Positions 8,447 to 17,189 of a stretch of DNA of 64,000 bases are shown one piece after another. The DNA comes from Vibrio genomosp. F10 str. ZF-129 (GTDB taxonomy: Bacteria > Pseudomonadota > Gammaproteobacteria > Enterobacterales > Vibrionaceae): assembly GCF_000287055.2 (NCBI RefSeq), contig NZ_AJYQ02000127.1:62001-126000 (forward strand), in the 5' to 3' direction. A model generated the notes under the pieces. The model was not told the DNA's origin. It did not search any database and saw only the letters and a list, made by a program, of their open reading frames with translations. Each line of letters begins with the position of its first letter. Position 1 is the first letter of the stretch. The translations under genes were made by a program, and so were the position numbers.

Positions 8447-9400
8447 CTAAGACTTTTGACCGAGTTGGGGCCAGTACATTTTGATGAATCCGATAGAGAC
8501 CCAAATAACTAAGCCAGTAGAAATAGTCAGTTCCAATAAACCGAATTTATGAAGCCAATGCCAGTGTGGATGATACTCGTCAAAAAAGTCAGTCAATCGG
8601 TACATTGCTACAGAGCTAATCACAGAAGGAAAGGTGATTGCCGCTATTGAAGGCTTAAAATGAAGACGCAGTAATCTGAAATAGCATAAATAGATAAACA
8701 GCGTCATAGTGACAGCAATACCCGCTAATGCACCCGTTAAAATAGGGTCTGGGTTAGGAAAGTTGACCAAGTAACTGGCTAGCGATAGGTTGATAGGCGC
8801 TGCCATGATTGCCAGAGTTGGTTTAGCTCGAACCGACAATGCGCCTTCAAATACCAAGCGATAAAGAACCACAGGAAGCATAAAGAAGTAGATTGCGATA
8901 CATGTGTTAACTAGAGTCGAAGAAAACACGGTGTATCCAAATTGAGTCCCTGCAAGTGAGCTACTGATTAACCCTACCGGATACAAGAACCAACTAGGCA
9001 ATATATGCGACATTTTGAAGTTAGAGAGCTGAAATGTGAAGAACAACGTCATCATAGAAAGGTGAAGTAGTAGAGCTGCGAACCAAATAGGATAAGCGAT
9101 AATCGGGGAAACCGCGGCCAAATAGTCACATAGCATCAGTAAAGACATACTGATGGGGGCCATTAAACTCCCACTGACAGGATGACGAAGATCACTAATG
9201 AACGTTCTAAAATGAGTGATGTATTTTAGTAAGACTGGAAGTAATAAAAGCGCGCCAATGCCTGCAAGGTAAGGTCTAATTAAATCACCATAAAAAGGTA
9301 AGTAAAGATCCCATGCTTGACCTAAACCAATCATGCCTAACGCTAAAGAAGCTTGCGATGGTGGTACGCCGCTAAATTGAATAAATCGTTTCCAGTTCAA
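8447..9400 (-). CDS. TDT-family membrane transporter (TehA/Mae1-like)
   Basis: 317-aa polytopic protein with about ten hydrophobic helices, resembling the tellurite-resistance/dicarboxylate transporter (TDT, SLAC1/TehA) family, whose members export C4-dicarboxylates, sulfite or other anions. The N-terminal signature, a short amphipathic start then FSGVPPSQASLALGMIGLG, is typical. The start is TTG (9398-9400), chosen because GGAG lies about 7 nt upstream and no better ATG exists. A perfect 12-bp palindrome sits directly upstream of that site. The substrate cannot be told from the sequence. Confidence 0.8.
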   Translation of the reverse strand: MNWKRFIQFSGVPPSQASLALGMIGLGQAWDLYLPFYGDLIRPYLAGIGALLLLPVLLKYITHFRTFISDLRHPVSGSLMAPISMSLLMLCDYLAAVSPIIAYPIWFAALLLHLSMMTLFFTFQLSNFKMSHILPSWFLYPVGLISSSLAGTQFGYTVFSSTLVNTCIAIYFFMLPVVLYRLVFEGALSVRAKPTLAIMAAPINLSLASYLVNFPNPDPILTGALAGIAVTMTLFIYLCYFRLLRLHFKPSIAAITFPSVISSVAMYRLTDFFDEYHPHWHWLHKFGLLELTISTGLVIWVSIGFIKMYWPQLGQKS

Positions 9401-9410
9401 TATTTACTCC

Positions 9411-9422
9411 GTATTCGAATAC
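9411..9422. promoter_or_regulatory. 12-bp palindrome upstream of the TDT-family gene
   Basis: Perfect palindrome GTATTCGAATAC directly upstream of the GGAG ribosome-binding site of the minus-strand transporter gene. Placement fits an operator; the regulator is unknown. Confidence 0.3.
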
Positions 9423-9640
9423 TGCATGTGAAAAATCTTAGGGATCAAGATTTTACCCGGCGAATAGTATCAATCTAGTCGGTTGATTTGCAAACAGTAT
9501 CCGTAATATTTCAATGGTTACTACTGAGCGTGAGGCTTCCATGGTTGAGTGTTCATTGACGGACTGTTTGAAAAGTAAGTGTCCAGTTCTTAATGGATAA
9601 GGAATACAAGACGAAATAATGTATGCCTATGAGCTTGAAG

Positions 9641-9656
9641 TGTGATAGATGTCACT
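9641..9656. promoter_or_regulatory. CRP-like binding site
   Basis: TGTGA-N6-TCACT differs from the CRP half-site consensus TGTGA-N6-TCACA only at the last base. It lies 240 nt from the TDT-family start and about 200 nt before the terminator at 9859, so it could drive a short plus-strand transcript. Confidence 0.45.
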
Positions 9657-9694
9657 AACTGTGCTTGTGTTTTTGCAGATTTGAACCATAGTTA

Positions 9695-9885
9695 ATGGGT
9701 AAGGCAATCTGAACCACCGACTCGCAGGGAGGAACGCAAAGGGTCTTACGCACAATTTGGATGGATTCAATGTAACAAAAATTTAGCTCCTCGTAACAGT
9801 TCAAGTTGCATCTTTGATGACTTGATTCGCGAACTCACGATTGAGTAACGAGGGATAGGGCGCACTTAATTCGGTGCGCCTTTCG
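9695..9885 (+). ncRNA. candidate CRP-controlled small RNA
   Basis: The stretch between the CRP-like site and an intrinsic terminator has no ORF but can fold: CCTCGT (9789-9794) pairs with ACGAGG (9848-9853), enclosing CAAGT..CATC/GATG-ACTTG (9802-9824, 9 bp with a 2-nt bulge). The terminator follows 5 nt later. The GTPase gene downstream has its own TATAAT promoter, so the terminator most likely ends a separate RNA. The 5' end is a guess. GTAAGGCAA and ACGCAAAG near 9700-9740 recall fragments of the GEMM c-di-GMP aptamer, but the rest of that fold is missing. Confidence 0.35.
9859..9883 (+). terminator. intrinsic terminator in the 9.4-9.96 kb gap
   Basis: Seven-bp GC-rich perfect stem GGCGCAC/GTGCGCC with an 8-nt loop, followed by TTTCGTCGTTT. 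It sits upstream of the promoter of the GTPase gene rather than after a coding gene. Confidence 0.7.
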
Positions 9886-9896
9886 TCGTTTAGGCA

Positions 9897-9925
9897 TTTT
9901 GAAACCGAGCCTTTCTCTATATAAT
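9897..9925 (+). promoter_or_regulatory. promoter of the COG0523 GTPase gene
   Basis: Perfect -10 hexamer TATAAT (9920-9925) with a -35-like TTTTGA (9897-9902, 17-nt spacer) or TTGAAA (9899-9904, 15-nt spacer). The start codon is 33 nt downstream. Confidence 0.55.
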
Positions 9926-9957
9926 CCCTTAATAACTTCTTATGTAAAGGTTCTTTC

Positions 9958-10938
9958 ATGAACAATCGTGTTCCCACTAATATCATCACCGGATTCTTGG
10001 GCGTTGGTAAAACGACAGCCATACTCAACTTACTAAAGAACAAACCAGAAGAAGAAAATTGGGCGGTGCTGGTCAATGAATTTGGCGAAATAGGCATAGA
10101 TGGTGCGATTTTGGCGGAAAATGGGGCGATGATTAAAGAAGTGCCCGGTGGCTGTATGTGTTGTACCGCAGGTGTTCCAATGTCGGTTGGGATCAATGCA
10201 TTGTTAAGACGAAATCCTGATCGTTTGATCATCGAACCAACAGGGCTTGGACATCCTAAAAAAGTGGTGGCAACGCTCATTTCACCTCAGTACCAAAACT
10301 ATGTTGATCTGAAAGCGACGATTGCACTCGTTGACCCGCGAAATTTGAGTATCGACAAATACATTGAAAATCAGAATTTCAATGATCAACTCGCGACAGC
10401 AGACGTTGTCATCGCCAATAAGATGGATCAATGTGATAGCAACGACTTAGACGTGTTCGAACGTTGGGTTGCACAGCAGAATCCAACTAAGGTCTTGAGT
10501 CAAACCGTCGTTCAGGGGCAGATCCCTTTGGAAACGCTCGATATCACGAGACGTGAAACTGGTGCGTCTGCTCAGATTGAAGAGCATCACCATCATCATG
10601 CAGAGATGGAGCCTCAGTTTCAACTGCCACCAGGGCAAGCTTTTGTCAGAAAAGAAAACGCTGGTCAAGGCTATCACAGTTGTGGATGGCTTTTTGGCGC
10701 AGAGCACTCATTTGATTTTGACGAACTGTTTTCCATGTTTAGTGCATTGACAGCAGAACGCGTTAAAGCGGTGGTGAATACAAATCAAGGTTGCTTTGCT
10801 TTTAACATTGCTAATGGCGTGGTTTCTGTCAATGAGATATCGCTAGAGGGTTTCGAATCTAGAATTGAAGTCATTGATACCGAGCTAATGCCATGGGATC
10901 AACTCGAAACGGTTCTACTTAAAATTGCCGGCATGTAA
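9958..10938 (+). CDS. COG0523 (CobW/YjiA-type) metal-binding GTPase
   Basis: G3E-family GTPase of 326 aa, a class that inserts or delivers metals (often zinc) to client proteins. GFLGVGKTT (12-20) is the Walker A loop, GGCMCC (64-69) gives the invariant CxCC metal site (C66, C68, C69), and NKMD (154-157) gives guanine specificity. A run of five histidines (210-214) marks the linker to the C-terminal CobW_C domain, a feature of members that bind extra metal. AAAGG lies 7 nt before ATG. No metal transporter or zinc-dependent paralogue gene is adjacent, so the client is unknown. Confidence 0.9.
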   Translation: MNNRVPTNIITGFLGVGKTTAILNLLKNKPEEENWAVLVNEFGEIGIDGAILAENGAMIKEVPGGCMCCTAGVPMSVGINALLRRNPDRLIIEPTGLGHPKKVVATLISPQYQNYVDLKATIALVDPRNLSIDKYIENQNFNDQLATADVVIANKMDQCDSNDLDVFERWVAQQNPTKVLSQTVVQGQIPLETLDITRRETGASAQIEEHHHHHAEMEPQFQLPPGQAFVRKENAGQGYHSCGWLFGAEHSFDFDELFSMFSALTAERVKAVVNTNQGCFAFNIANGVVSVNEISLEGFESRIEVIDTELMPWDQLETVLLKIAGM

Positions 10939-11062
10939 CGGTGTGGTACTCAGTGTTTGTATGTAAGGGGTTTTGTGTCTTTGTACCTATGAATCGTTAA
11001 CTGTCAGAACAGTTCTGAGCGATTACAAGTTAAGCTGTTACTTGAATAATGATTGAAGAAAA

Positions 11063-11095
11063 GCGCTCATCGGATAATGTCTATCGTTTGAGCGC
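11063..11095. terminator. hairpin between convergent genes
   Basis: Seven-bp perfect stem GCGCTCA/TGAGCGC around a 19-nt loop, between the convergent GTPase genes ending at 10938 and 11164. No T run follows on either strand, so the role is uncertain. Confidence 0.3.
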
Positions 11096-11163
11096 ACAGT
11101 ACCAGTGTACATTGCTAGGATGCAAAGCTAGCCTCTATTGACCGGCATTCGCTGACCAAAGAG

Positions 11164-12108
11164 CTAACGCTTATTTCGAAGGTAGCGCTTTCGTCGCTCT
11201 TCTTTTTTCTTAATTTGTTGCTCTATTTTTTTCGCTGTTTCAATTTCGACTTCAACCAGCTCTTTGGTGATCATCTCTGGAAGCTCTAGAGTAATTTGCC
11301 CCAGTGTTCCATTGCGAAGTTCATGAAGAAGAATCTCAGAGGCTTTATGGAGGTCAACACGACCACCAGAGCGTAAAGCCCCTCGTTTGCGTCCAATCTC
11401 TTCCATCAGCTCAACATCCGACTCAGGCAATTCATCGATCATGTAGCGCTGCTTGAGCTTTTCTGGGTATTGTTTTGCAAGATATTCAACGGTGTAGAAA
11501 GCCACTTCGTCGTATTCCATTGCGGTGTCTTTTACCGCACCGGTCGCAGCTAAGCGGAAACCACTGTGTGGGTTTTCTACTTTTGGCCATAAAACGCCAG
11601 GGGTGTCTGAAAGCACCACACCGTTTTGCAGGTTGATACGTTGCTGACGACGAGTAACTGCAGGCTGGTTGCCCGTGACCGCGATAGTTCGACCAGCGAG
11701 TGAATTGATGATGGTGGATTTACCGACATTTGGAATCCCCATGATCATGGTGCGAATATTCTTTCCGATTTCTTCTCGATGGGGAGCCAGTTTACGGCAG
11801 AGATCCATGACTTTATTTACTTCATGAGCCTGGGAAGTAGTAATAGCGATGGCTTTTACTCCTTGTTCTTTTTCAAGGTGATCTATCCATAATTGGGTAA
11901 GCTCCGGATCCGCTAAATCTCTTTTATTCAGTACTTTTATTACCGGCGTTTCGCCACGTAGCTTGGAAATGACCGGGTTCTCACTACTAAATGGTATACG
12001 AGCATCAAGTACTTCGATAATGACATCGACCTGAGGAATCGCTTCTTCAATCTCTTTAAGGGCTTTATGCATGTGCCCTGGAAACCATTGGATTGTGTTA
12101 TTAACCAT
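11164..12108 (-). CDS. ylqF: YlqF/RbgA ribosome-assembly GTPase
   Basis: Circularly permuted GTPase acting in maturation of the large ribosomal subunit. Motifs come in the permuted order: G4 NKRD (61-64), G1 GIPNVGKS (124-131), G3 DTPG (168-171); the C-terminus is very basic (KKKEERRKRYLRNKR) for RNA binding. The frame is open to an ATG at 12174, but the family N-terminus (..IQWFPGHMHKA) and the usual length of about 314 aa point to ATG 12108; its AAGG is rather far (12 nt). It is convergent with the COG0523 gene and monocistronic. Confidence 0.9.
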   Translation of the reverse strand: MVNNTIQWFPGHMHKALKEIEEAIPQVDVIIEVLDARIPFSSENPVISKLRGETPVIKVLNKRDLADPELTQLWIDHLEKEQGVKAIAITTSQAHEVNKVMDLCRKLAPHREEIGKNIRTMIMGIPNVGKSTIINSLAGRTIAVTGNQPAVTRRQQRINLQNGVVLSDTPGVLWPKVENPHSGFRLAATGAVKDTAMEYDEVAFYTVEYLAKQYPEKLKQRYMIDELPESDVELMEEIGRKRGALRSGGRVDLHKASEILLHELRNGTLGQITLELPEMITKELVEVEIETAKKIEQQIKKKEERRKRYLRNKR

Positions 12109-12475
12109 TTGAAAATAATGCCTTAAATAGTGTTGTTTTGACCGAGTGATTACCGACGTTCGGTCAACATTCATTAACTTAATCTTGCGCCATTGTACTT
12201 TTGCGCGCCTGTACTTTTGCGCAATTGTACTAAAGATTCACGCGGTTGTATTCAATGGATCCATTCATCGTAGACCTATGCGTTATTGTTTAGGCTAGTG
12301 TGAAGCTGTGTTTATGAGCTTGTGTTGATAAGTTTGCCCAAGAGGTTTTTGAATCATGTTCTAGAAGTGATACTGACAATAGCGTAGTGTGGTAGGAGTA
12401 ATCGAAGCGAAATCATAAGAAATACAAAGGGTAATCATGTTTAAGGAAAAACAGTTGAAGAAGGGTATAGTGAAA
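12109..12475. other. intergenic region between ylqF and the PhzF-like gene
   Basis: About 370 nt separating two divergent genes. It must contain both promoters. The only notable structure is the 16-bp repeat at 12194-12231. No RNA or small gene is evident. Confidence 0.5.
12194..12231. repeat. 16-bp tandem repeat, 2.4 copies
   Basis: TGTACTTTTGCGC occurs at 12194-12206 and 12210-12222, and TGTACT again at 12226, a constant 16-bp period upstream of ylqF. Confidence 0.85.
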
Positions 12476-13267
12476 ATGGAACTGGGTATCTATGTGGTGG
12501 ATGCATTTACCGACGTTCAATTTAAAGGAAATTCGGCGGCAGTGGTTCCATTAGAGCATTGGATAGATTCAGCGCAGATGCAAAGTATCGCGATTGAAAA
12601 TAATCTCTCTGAAACTGCTTTTATCAAACAAACCTCAGATAACCATTATCAAATCCGTTGGTTCTCGCCAATAACCGAAATAGACTTTTGTGGCCATGCA
12701 ACGCTGGCTGCTTCATTTGTACTGTTTAACTACCTCGGTTGTGAGGGCGAAATCACCTATGAAACATTGAGTGTTGGTGAGTTAATGGTGGTTCAGCGGT
12801 TGGACGGTGGTATTGAAATGAACTTCCCTAAGCAGCCTCTTCAGTCAGTTTCAGATATCCCAGAGCATTTACTAAAAGGATTATCAATAACGCCTCAGCA
12901 AGTATTAAAGAACAATCAAGCTTATGTCGCGGTATTGGCTTCTGAACAAGAAGTCAAAGAAGTCAGTTATGACAGCGAGCAGCTCAAGCGGTTGGCGCCT
13001 TTTGATGTCGCCGTCACAGCATTGTCGAATGAATACGATTTTGTCTCTCGTTACTTTTGGCCAGCTTCAGGAGGTGACGAAGATCCCGTCACCGGTTCTA
13101 TGCATACGGGTCTTGCCCCGTATTGGTCGGGTATTTTGAATAAGAACAAACTGGTCGCGTACCAATCCTCTGGTCGAGGGGGCGTCGTGTATTGCGATGT
13201 GCAAAGTGAACGAGTGACGATCGCAGGTTATGGCGTCTTGTATCTAAAAGGCACGATTTTTATCTAA
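12476..13267 (+). CDS. PhzF-family isomerase-like protein
   Basis: 263-aa member of the PhzF/DapF-fold family (E. coli YddE type). MELGIYVVDAF matches the family N-terminus and the catalytic acid is visible as E46 in NLSETAF; the second half carries the DEDPVTGSMHTGLAPYW segment typical of the family. There is no phenazine operon here, so a role in phenazine synthesis is not supported; the substrate is unknown. An in-frame ATG at 12437 with its own AAAGGG would add 13 residues and is the alternative start. It is followed closely by an acetyltransferase gene, probably the same transcript. Confidence 0.8.
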   Translation: MELGIYVVDAFTDVQFKGNSAAVVPLEHWIDSAQMQSIAIENNLSETAFIKQTSDNHYQIRWFSPITEIDFCGHATLAASFVLFNYLGCEGEITYETLSVGELMVVQRLDGGIEMNFPKQPLQSVSDIPEHLLKGLSITPQQVLKNNQAYVAVLASEQEVKEVSYDSEQLKRLAPFDVAVTALSNEYDFVSRYFWPASGGDEDPVTGSMHTGLAPYWSGILNKNKLVAYQSSGRGGVVYCDVQSERVTIAGYGVLYLKGTIFI

Positions 13268-13293
13268 GCTCAGGCTTTGATTAAGGGGTTAGT

Positions 13294-13902
13294 ATGAAGT
13301 ACACAGTTTCGGGATTTGAGGTGCAGATCCCCATCAATTCTGATTTGTTTCATTTTCAACAAGCCGTGAAGGAAAAGTTGTATGACTTCAATTATTCACG
13401 TCCCTCAGAGGAACGTTTACGCCAGAACATCATGAAGGAAGTACTGGGGAGCAGCAATGGCGTCCATATCGTCCCTCCCTTTCACTGTGATATGGGAAAA
13501 AACATTCACTTTAAAGAGGGCGGTTTTCTCAATTACGATGTTAAAATTCTGGATCTTGCAGAAGTGACCATTGGGCAATATGTACAAATAGGCCCAAATG
13601 TTGTCATCAGCACCGCAAGCCACCCGTTGAGTTTGTCTGAGAGAGTATTACCGGTTGCGACTGCAAACCCAATTACGATTGGCGATAATGTATGGATTGG
13701 CGCAGGGGCGGTAATTCTTGATGGTGTGAGCATCGGAGATCGTTGTGTTATCGGTGCGGGCAGTGTCGTGACCAAGAGCATACCCGCTGACAGTGTCGCT
13801 GTTGGGTCACCTTGCCGAGTGATGAAAACCATTACTCAAGGTGAAATGCCAACAGATCAAGAAATAGAAGAAATGTGGCAAGAAATGAATGAGTTAGAGT
13901 GA
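13294..13902 (+). CDS. sugar O-acetyltransferase (maltose/galactoside type)
   Basis: Left-handed beta-helix acetyltransferase (Maa/LacA/NodL group) of 202 aa, transferring acetyl from acetyl-CoA to a sugar hydroxyl. Residues about 60-190 show the hexapeptide repeats (TIGQYVQIGPNVVIS, ITIGDNVWIGAGAVILDG), with the catalytic histidine H110 in TASHP. GGGG precedes ATG. It starts 26 nt after the PhzF-like gene and is probably co-transcribed. The acceptor sugar cannot be read from sequence. Confidence 0.88.
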   Translation: MKYTVSGFEVQIPINSDLFHFQQAVKEKLYDFNYSRPSEERLRQNIMKEVLGSSNGVHIVPPFHCDMGKNIHFKEGGFLNYDVKILDLAEVTIGQYVQIGPNVVISTASHPLSLSERVLPVATANPITIGDNVWIGAGAVILDGVSIGDRCVIGAGSVVTKSIPADSVAVGSPCRVMKTITQGEMPTDQEIEEMWQEMNELE

Positions 13903-14046
13903 TGGATTAGGGCTCGAAAGAGAGGTTAAATTTTGTATCAACCCAATCACAAAACTTTAAATCTATCGCTATTCGCGCGAATTTCGCTATTTCGTTAATT
14001 AATTTCTATACTTATTGTCATGCCTAGATAGGAACAATTAAACATT

Positions 14047-14745
14047 ATGCGTGATCGATTCAACATTGTTTTTTTACTGTTAGTCAGTGTACTTGCTTCA
14101 TTTTCAGCACTGGCAAAGTATGATATGCACTTTTTCCTGCCAGATTTCCCCCCTTATACCACGGTCGATAATCAGGGTATTCCTACAGGCTTGGGCGTAG
14201 ATAAAGTGACCACGATACTCGATTCCCTAGACGTGAATTACAACATAGAAGTGGGTTCTAATCATGGTAGAGCGTTGACAGAATTGAGGCTTGGACGTTC
14301 AGATGGATTTTTTATGGCATCAAAAAATAGCGAGCGAGATCGATACGCTGTTTTTTCTGAAACGGTTATGGTCAATCGGTGGGTTTGGGTCGTATTGAAG
14401 AAGAATATGGATCAGTTTGATCCAAGAAAAGATGTCTTTAAAAAAGAGGCTAGGGTAATGAGTTTACTCAATACCAACACTAACTATTGGTTGTTAAATA
14501 ATGAATACAATACCTTACCGCATGCCGTGGATATACAAGGTCTTGTTGAAGCATTGGACTCAGGGCAAACGGATGCCGTTTTCGTAGCGGAAGTAGTGTT
14601 CCAGCATTATGTAGAAAACAGTGACAAATATCATATTATATTGGAAAAAGAAAAAGAGTTTGGTGTTTATATCTCCAACAATTTTTTGGAAAAATACCCA
14701 AGGTTCATGTTTGAATTAAACATAGCGATAAGAGCGCTGCGCTAA
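14047..14745 (+). CDS. periplasmic substrate-binding-like protein (SBP_bac_3 type)
   Basis: 232-aa exported protein. The first 23 residues form a signal peptide (hydrophobic IVFLLLVSVLASFS, cleavage near ALA-K). The rest resembles ABC-type polar amino-acid binding proteins: PDFPPYTTVDNQGIPTGLGVD is the typical lobe-1 start and GRALTELRLGRSDGFF the ligand loop. No permease or ATPase genes are adjacent, as is common for the many orphan binding proteins of Vibrio that may feed sensors. The ligand is unknown. Confidence 0.75.
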   Translation: MRDRFNIVFLLLVSVLASFSALAKYDMHFFLPDFPPYTTVDNQGIPTGLGVDKVTTILDSLDVNYNIEVGSNHGRALTELRLGRSDGFFMASKNSERDRYAVFSETVMVNRWVWVVLKKNMDQFDPRKDVFKKEARVMSLLNTNTNYWLLNNEYNTLPHAVDIQGLVEALDSGQTDAVFVAEVVFQHYVENSDKYHIILEKEKEFGVYISNNFLEKYPRFMFELNIAIRALR

Positions 14746-14826
14746 AGGCCCAAGCTAAAAGTCGACCCATACGGATGTTACAGAGACATACCGTTTTACC
14801 ATAAATAATAGTAGGGTTGATAATGG

Positions 14827-14855
14827 TTATATTAAGCATGAATTATGCGTATAAT
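14827..14855 (+). promoter_or_regulatory. promoter of the VF530-family gene
   Basis: Perfect -10 TATAAT (14850-14855) with a weak -35 TTATAT (14827-14832) at 17-nt spacing, 36 nt before the start codon. Confidence 0.45.
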
Positions 14856-14890
14856 CGGGGCGTCATCATTATCTCGTCAATAGGGCAAAC

Positions 14891-15301
14891 ATGTCACAAG
14901 AGCTACAAGAACAGCAAAACAACCCTCTACACGGTCTTAAATTAGAACAGTTACTTACCGAGCTGGTTGATTACTATGGTTGGGATATTCTCGATGCGGC
15001 TATGCGTATTAATTGTTTCCACACGAAGCCGACGATAGAAAGCAGTTTAAAATATTTACGCAAAACGGAATGGGCGAGAGAAAAGCTAGAGAACTTTTAT
15101 CTATCACGTTTCAAGCGAATGCCTAAAGCGAGTGAAGAACAATTTAAGCTGCCTCCACGACAAAGAACCTACCCGTCAGGAATAGAACCACGCGACCCAA
15201 TGCCACTCACAGTGGAATCGATTTTGTCATCACAAGCGAAGGCTGCTTCTTCCCACAAAGCGCGAGCTTCTGCTGGCGGCCGCTATAATCGCCGTTCGTA
15301 A
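14891..15301 (+). CDS. VF530-family DNA-binding protein (DUF2132)
   Basis: 136-aa protein whose residues about 11-75 ([51 protein letters not shown]) match the small helical VF530 family, first studied from V. fischeri and proposed to bind DNA. The C-terminal third is basic, Pro/Arg/Ser-rich and probably disordered. AGGG precedes ATG. Single gene with its own promoter and a following hairpin. The cellular role is not known. Confidence 0.82.
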   Translation: MSQELQEQQNNPLHGLKLEQLLTELVDYYGWDILDAAMRINCFHTKPTIESSLKYLRKTEWAREKLENFYLSRFKRMPKASEEQFKLPPRQRTYPSGIEPRDPMPLTVESILSSQAKAASSHKARASAGGRYNRRS

Positions 15302-15328
15302 TAGCAGCGAATAATCAACCCTTGTATC

Positions 15329-15360
15329 GACTGTTGCAGAACTGCAGCAGTCTGAATTCT
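15329..15360 (+). terminator. probable terminator of the VF530 gene
   Basis: Near-perfect stem GACTGTTGCAG/CTGCAGCAGTC (one G-U pair), very small loop, followed by a T/A-rich stretch. Confidence 0.5.
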
Positions 15361-15520
15361 ATCTTTTCTACTTTCAATATTATCTTCACCTCATCTGCAA
15401 GCATAAGTCTTGGTCGTTACGCCTCTTTTTGGTGTAGTCTTAGAGTTCATATTACTTAAACACACAATGAATCAAGGACTTTGGTTTTTGATAATCATAT
15501 TAGAACAATAGGTATCGTCG

Positions 15521-17050
15521 GTGTCTATGTGCATAAAGGCCCATCTAAGGGTGATCACAATATTGCTTGCTGTAGCCTTATGGGGATGCAGTTCAACAAG
15601 TCATATGACTTCGGACGCGCCTAAGTCCGTCAGTTCTCACTATGGGTATCAACAGGGCTCTAAGCTTGATTTGGTGTTCCAGCAAACCGAGTATGATACC
15701 CGTATTTACACGGGATTTTTACCGTTGAGCCGTGGTCACGATGCATTACTGGCGCGTTTAGCGTTGATAGAGTCTGCGCAAAAAAGCATAGACGTTCAGT
15801 ATTACATTTATCGGAACGATGAAACCAGTCAACTACTTACATGGCGTCTCTATGAAGCGGCAAAAAGAGGGGTTCGAGTTAGGATACTACTAGATGACAT
15901 GCAAAAGCGCAGTGATCGAGATATGGCGTCATTGGCGACCCACCCTAATATTGAAATCCGCCTTTTTAATCCTCATCAGTACAGGCAAGCCCGAAGTCTT
16001 GCCTTGGTGTCAGATTTTGACCGTTTAAATCGCCGCATGCACAATAAATCGATGACTGCCGATTCTGTTCTGAGCATTGTCGGCGGGCGAAATATTGGTA
16101 ATGAGTACTTTTCGTTTGAATCGAGTGTTGAGTTTGGCGACTTTGATCTCTTACTTTATGGGAACACAGTCGAGCAGTCTGCAGATCAGTTTGATATCTA
16201 TTGGAACAGCGATTATACAGTGCCGATGAAGTGGATTTATCCCAATGCTTCTGTTTTCTCTGAAGAAGAGGTGGCCAAAACGGTTGAAGAGTTACAGTTA
16301 GAAAGTATGTTTTCTTCTGGAGACTACGACTTTACTCAACTTCCTTTTTACCAAAAGATCGCGAACCGTGAATTGTCGTTGTATTGGGGTAAGGGAAAGC
16401 TCTGGTATGATTTGCCTGATAAAGTGTCAGGTGAAAGCAGCCAGTTGGTGGATAACTTAACGACATTGCTAGGCACAGTAGAAAACTCTTTAGTGTTAAT
16501 CTCTCCTTATTTCGTTCCCACTAAAGAGGGCAGTGCCAGTCTAGTGGATGCCGTCGAATCGGGAAAAAAAATCACCATAATCACTAATACGCTCGCTTCA
16601 AACGACGTTTTTGCTGTTCACGGTTGGTACGCGAAGTACCGGCAAGAACTGGTCGAAGGCGGAATTGAACTTTGGGAAATCAAAGCGAGTGCTCATCTTG
16701 ACAATAAGTGGAGCTTTACTGGTAGTAGCCGGTCAAGTTTACACGCAAAAGCCATGCTATTGGACGGGAATAAAATATTTGTTGGTTCAATGAATTGGGA
16801 CCCGCGTTCAGCGAATTTGAATACGGAAATGGCTGTCGTCATCGAGCAACCTGAATATGTTCAAAAGTCATTGGAAGCCGTTCAATTAGGGCTTAAGTTG
16901 AATGCCTACCAGGTTGTGATAGAAAACGACAACATCGCTTGGTATGACCCAACGACCGATACGACCCTAACCTCTGAACCAGAAGCTACACTCTGGCAAA
17001 GGATGGGAGCGTGGCTAGCGGGCTTGTTGCCTATAGAAGACCAGTTGTGA
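15521..17050 (+). CDS. phospholipase D-family lipoprotein (ClsC-like)
   Basis: 509-aa protein with two HKD motifs, HNKSMTAD (H174, K176, D181) and HAKAMLLD (H408, K410, D415), defining the PLD/cardiolipin-synthase superfamily; the layout and spacing resemble ClsC/YmdC, which makes cardiolipin from phosphatidylglycerol and phosphatidylethanolamine. Unlike ClsC it begins with a lipoprotein signal (LLAVALWGC), so it should be anchored to the outer or inner membrane on the periplasmic side. GTG 15521 is favoured because AGGT lies 8 nt upstream; ATG 15527 is possible. No YmdB-like partner gene is next to it. Confidence 0.82.
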   Translation: MSMCIKAHLRVITILLAVALWGCSSTSHMTSDAPKSVSSHYGYQQGSKLDLVFQQTEYDTRIYTGFLPLSRGHDALLARLALIESAQKSIDVQYYIYRNDETSQLLTWRLYEAAKRGVRVRILLDDMQKRSDRDMASLATHPNIEIRLFNPHQYRQARSLALVSDFDRLNRRMHNKSMTADSVLSIVGGRNIGNEYFSFESSVEFGDFDLLLYGNTVEQSADQFDIYWNSDYTVPMKWIYPNASVFSEEEVAKTVEELQLESMFSSGDYDFTQLPFYQKIANRELSLYWGKGKLWYDLPDKVSGESSQLVDNLTTLLGTVENSLVLISPYFVPTKEGSASLVDAVESGKKITIITNTLASNDVFAVHGWYAKYRQELVEGGIELWEIKASAHLDNKWSFTGSSRSSLHAKAMLLDGNKIFVGSMNWDPRSANLNTEMAVVIEQPEYVQKSLEAVQLGLKLNAYQVVIENDNIAWYDPTTDTTLTSEPEATLWQRMGAWLAGLLPIEDQL

Positions 17051-17189
17051 TTGATATTATTGCAATACGCTAATGCATCAGTATCTAGCCTCGCAGTCAG
17101 AAACGGAACAGAGTGGCAAGCATCGTCACCCTCCATTATTTAGCGTCATTATTTAAACCATTATTAAAAGCCATAAGTTAAGGTAAACC

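Larger units (their letters stand above)
9401..9957. other. 557-nt intergenic region with regulatory and RNA-like structure
   Basis: No protein gene is supported here; the long minus-strand frame overlapping it is a shadow of the downstream GTPase. From left to right it holds a palindrome (9411-9422), a CRP-like site (9641-9656), a structured stretch with nested stems (9789-9853), an intrinsic terminator (9859-9883) and a promoter with TATAAT for the GTPase gene. Confidence 0.6.

Noticed and set aside
9681..9696. tRNA T-arm-like GGTTCAAAT on the minus strand
   Set aside because: No acceptor stem, anticodon arm or D-arm can be built around it.
9680..9780. c-di-GMP-I (GEMM) riboswitch upstream of the GTPase gene
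   Set aside because: Only isolated conserved pieces are present; the P2 closing pairs and the 3' GGTAGC-GGGTTACC half are missing, so it is kept only as a comment on the candidate RNA.
9801..10280. 159-codon minus-strand ORF overlapping the COG0523 gene
   Set aside because: It is antisense to a well-supported GTPase gene, has no family resemblance and no ribosome-binding site.
12476..13267. phenazine biosynthesis gene
   Set aside because: PhzF-family membership alone does not imply phenazine synthesis; no other phz gene is present.
17134..17170. tandem repeat of CATTATT units before the Gfo/Idh/MocA gene
   Set aside because: Units differ in length (13 and 12) and composition is A/T-rich, so this may be chance and was not counted.
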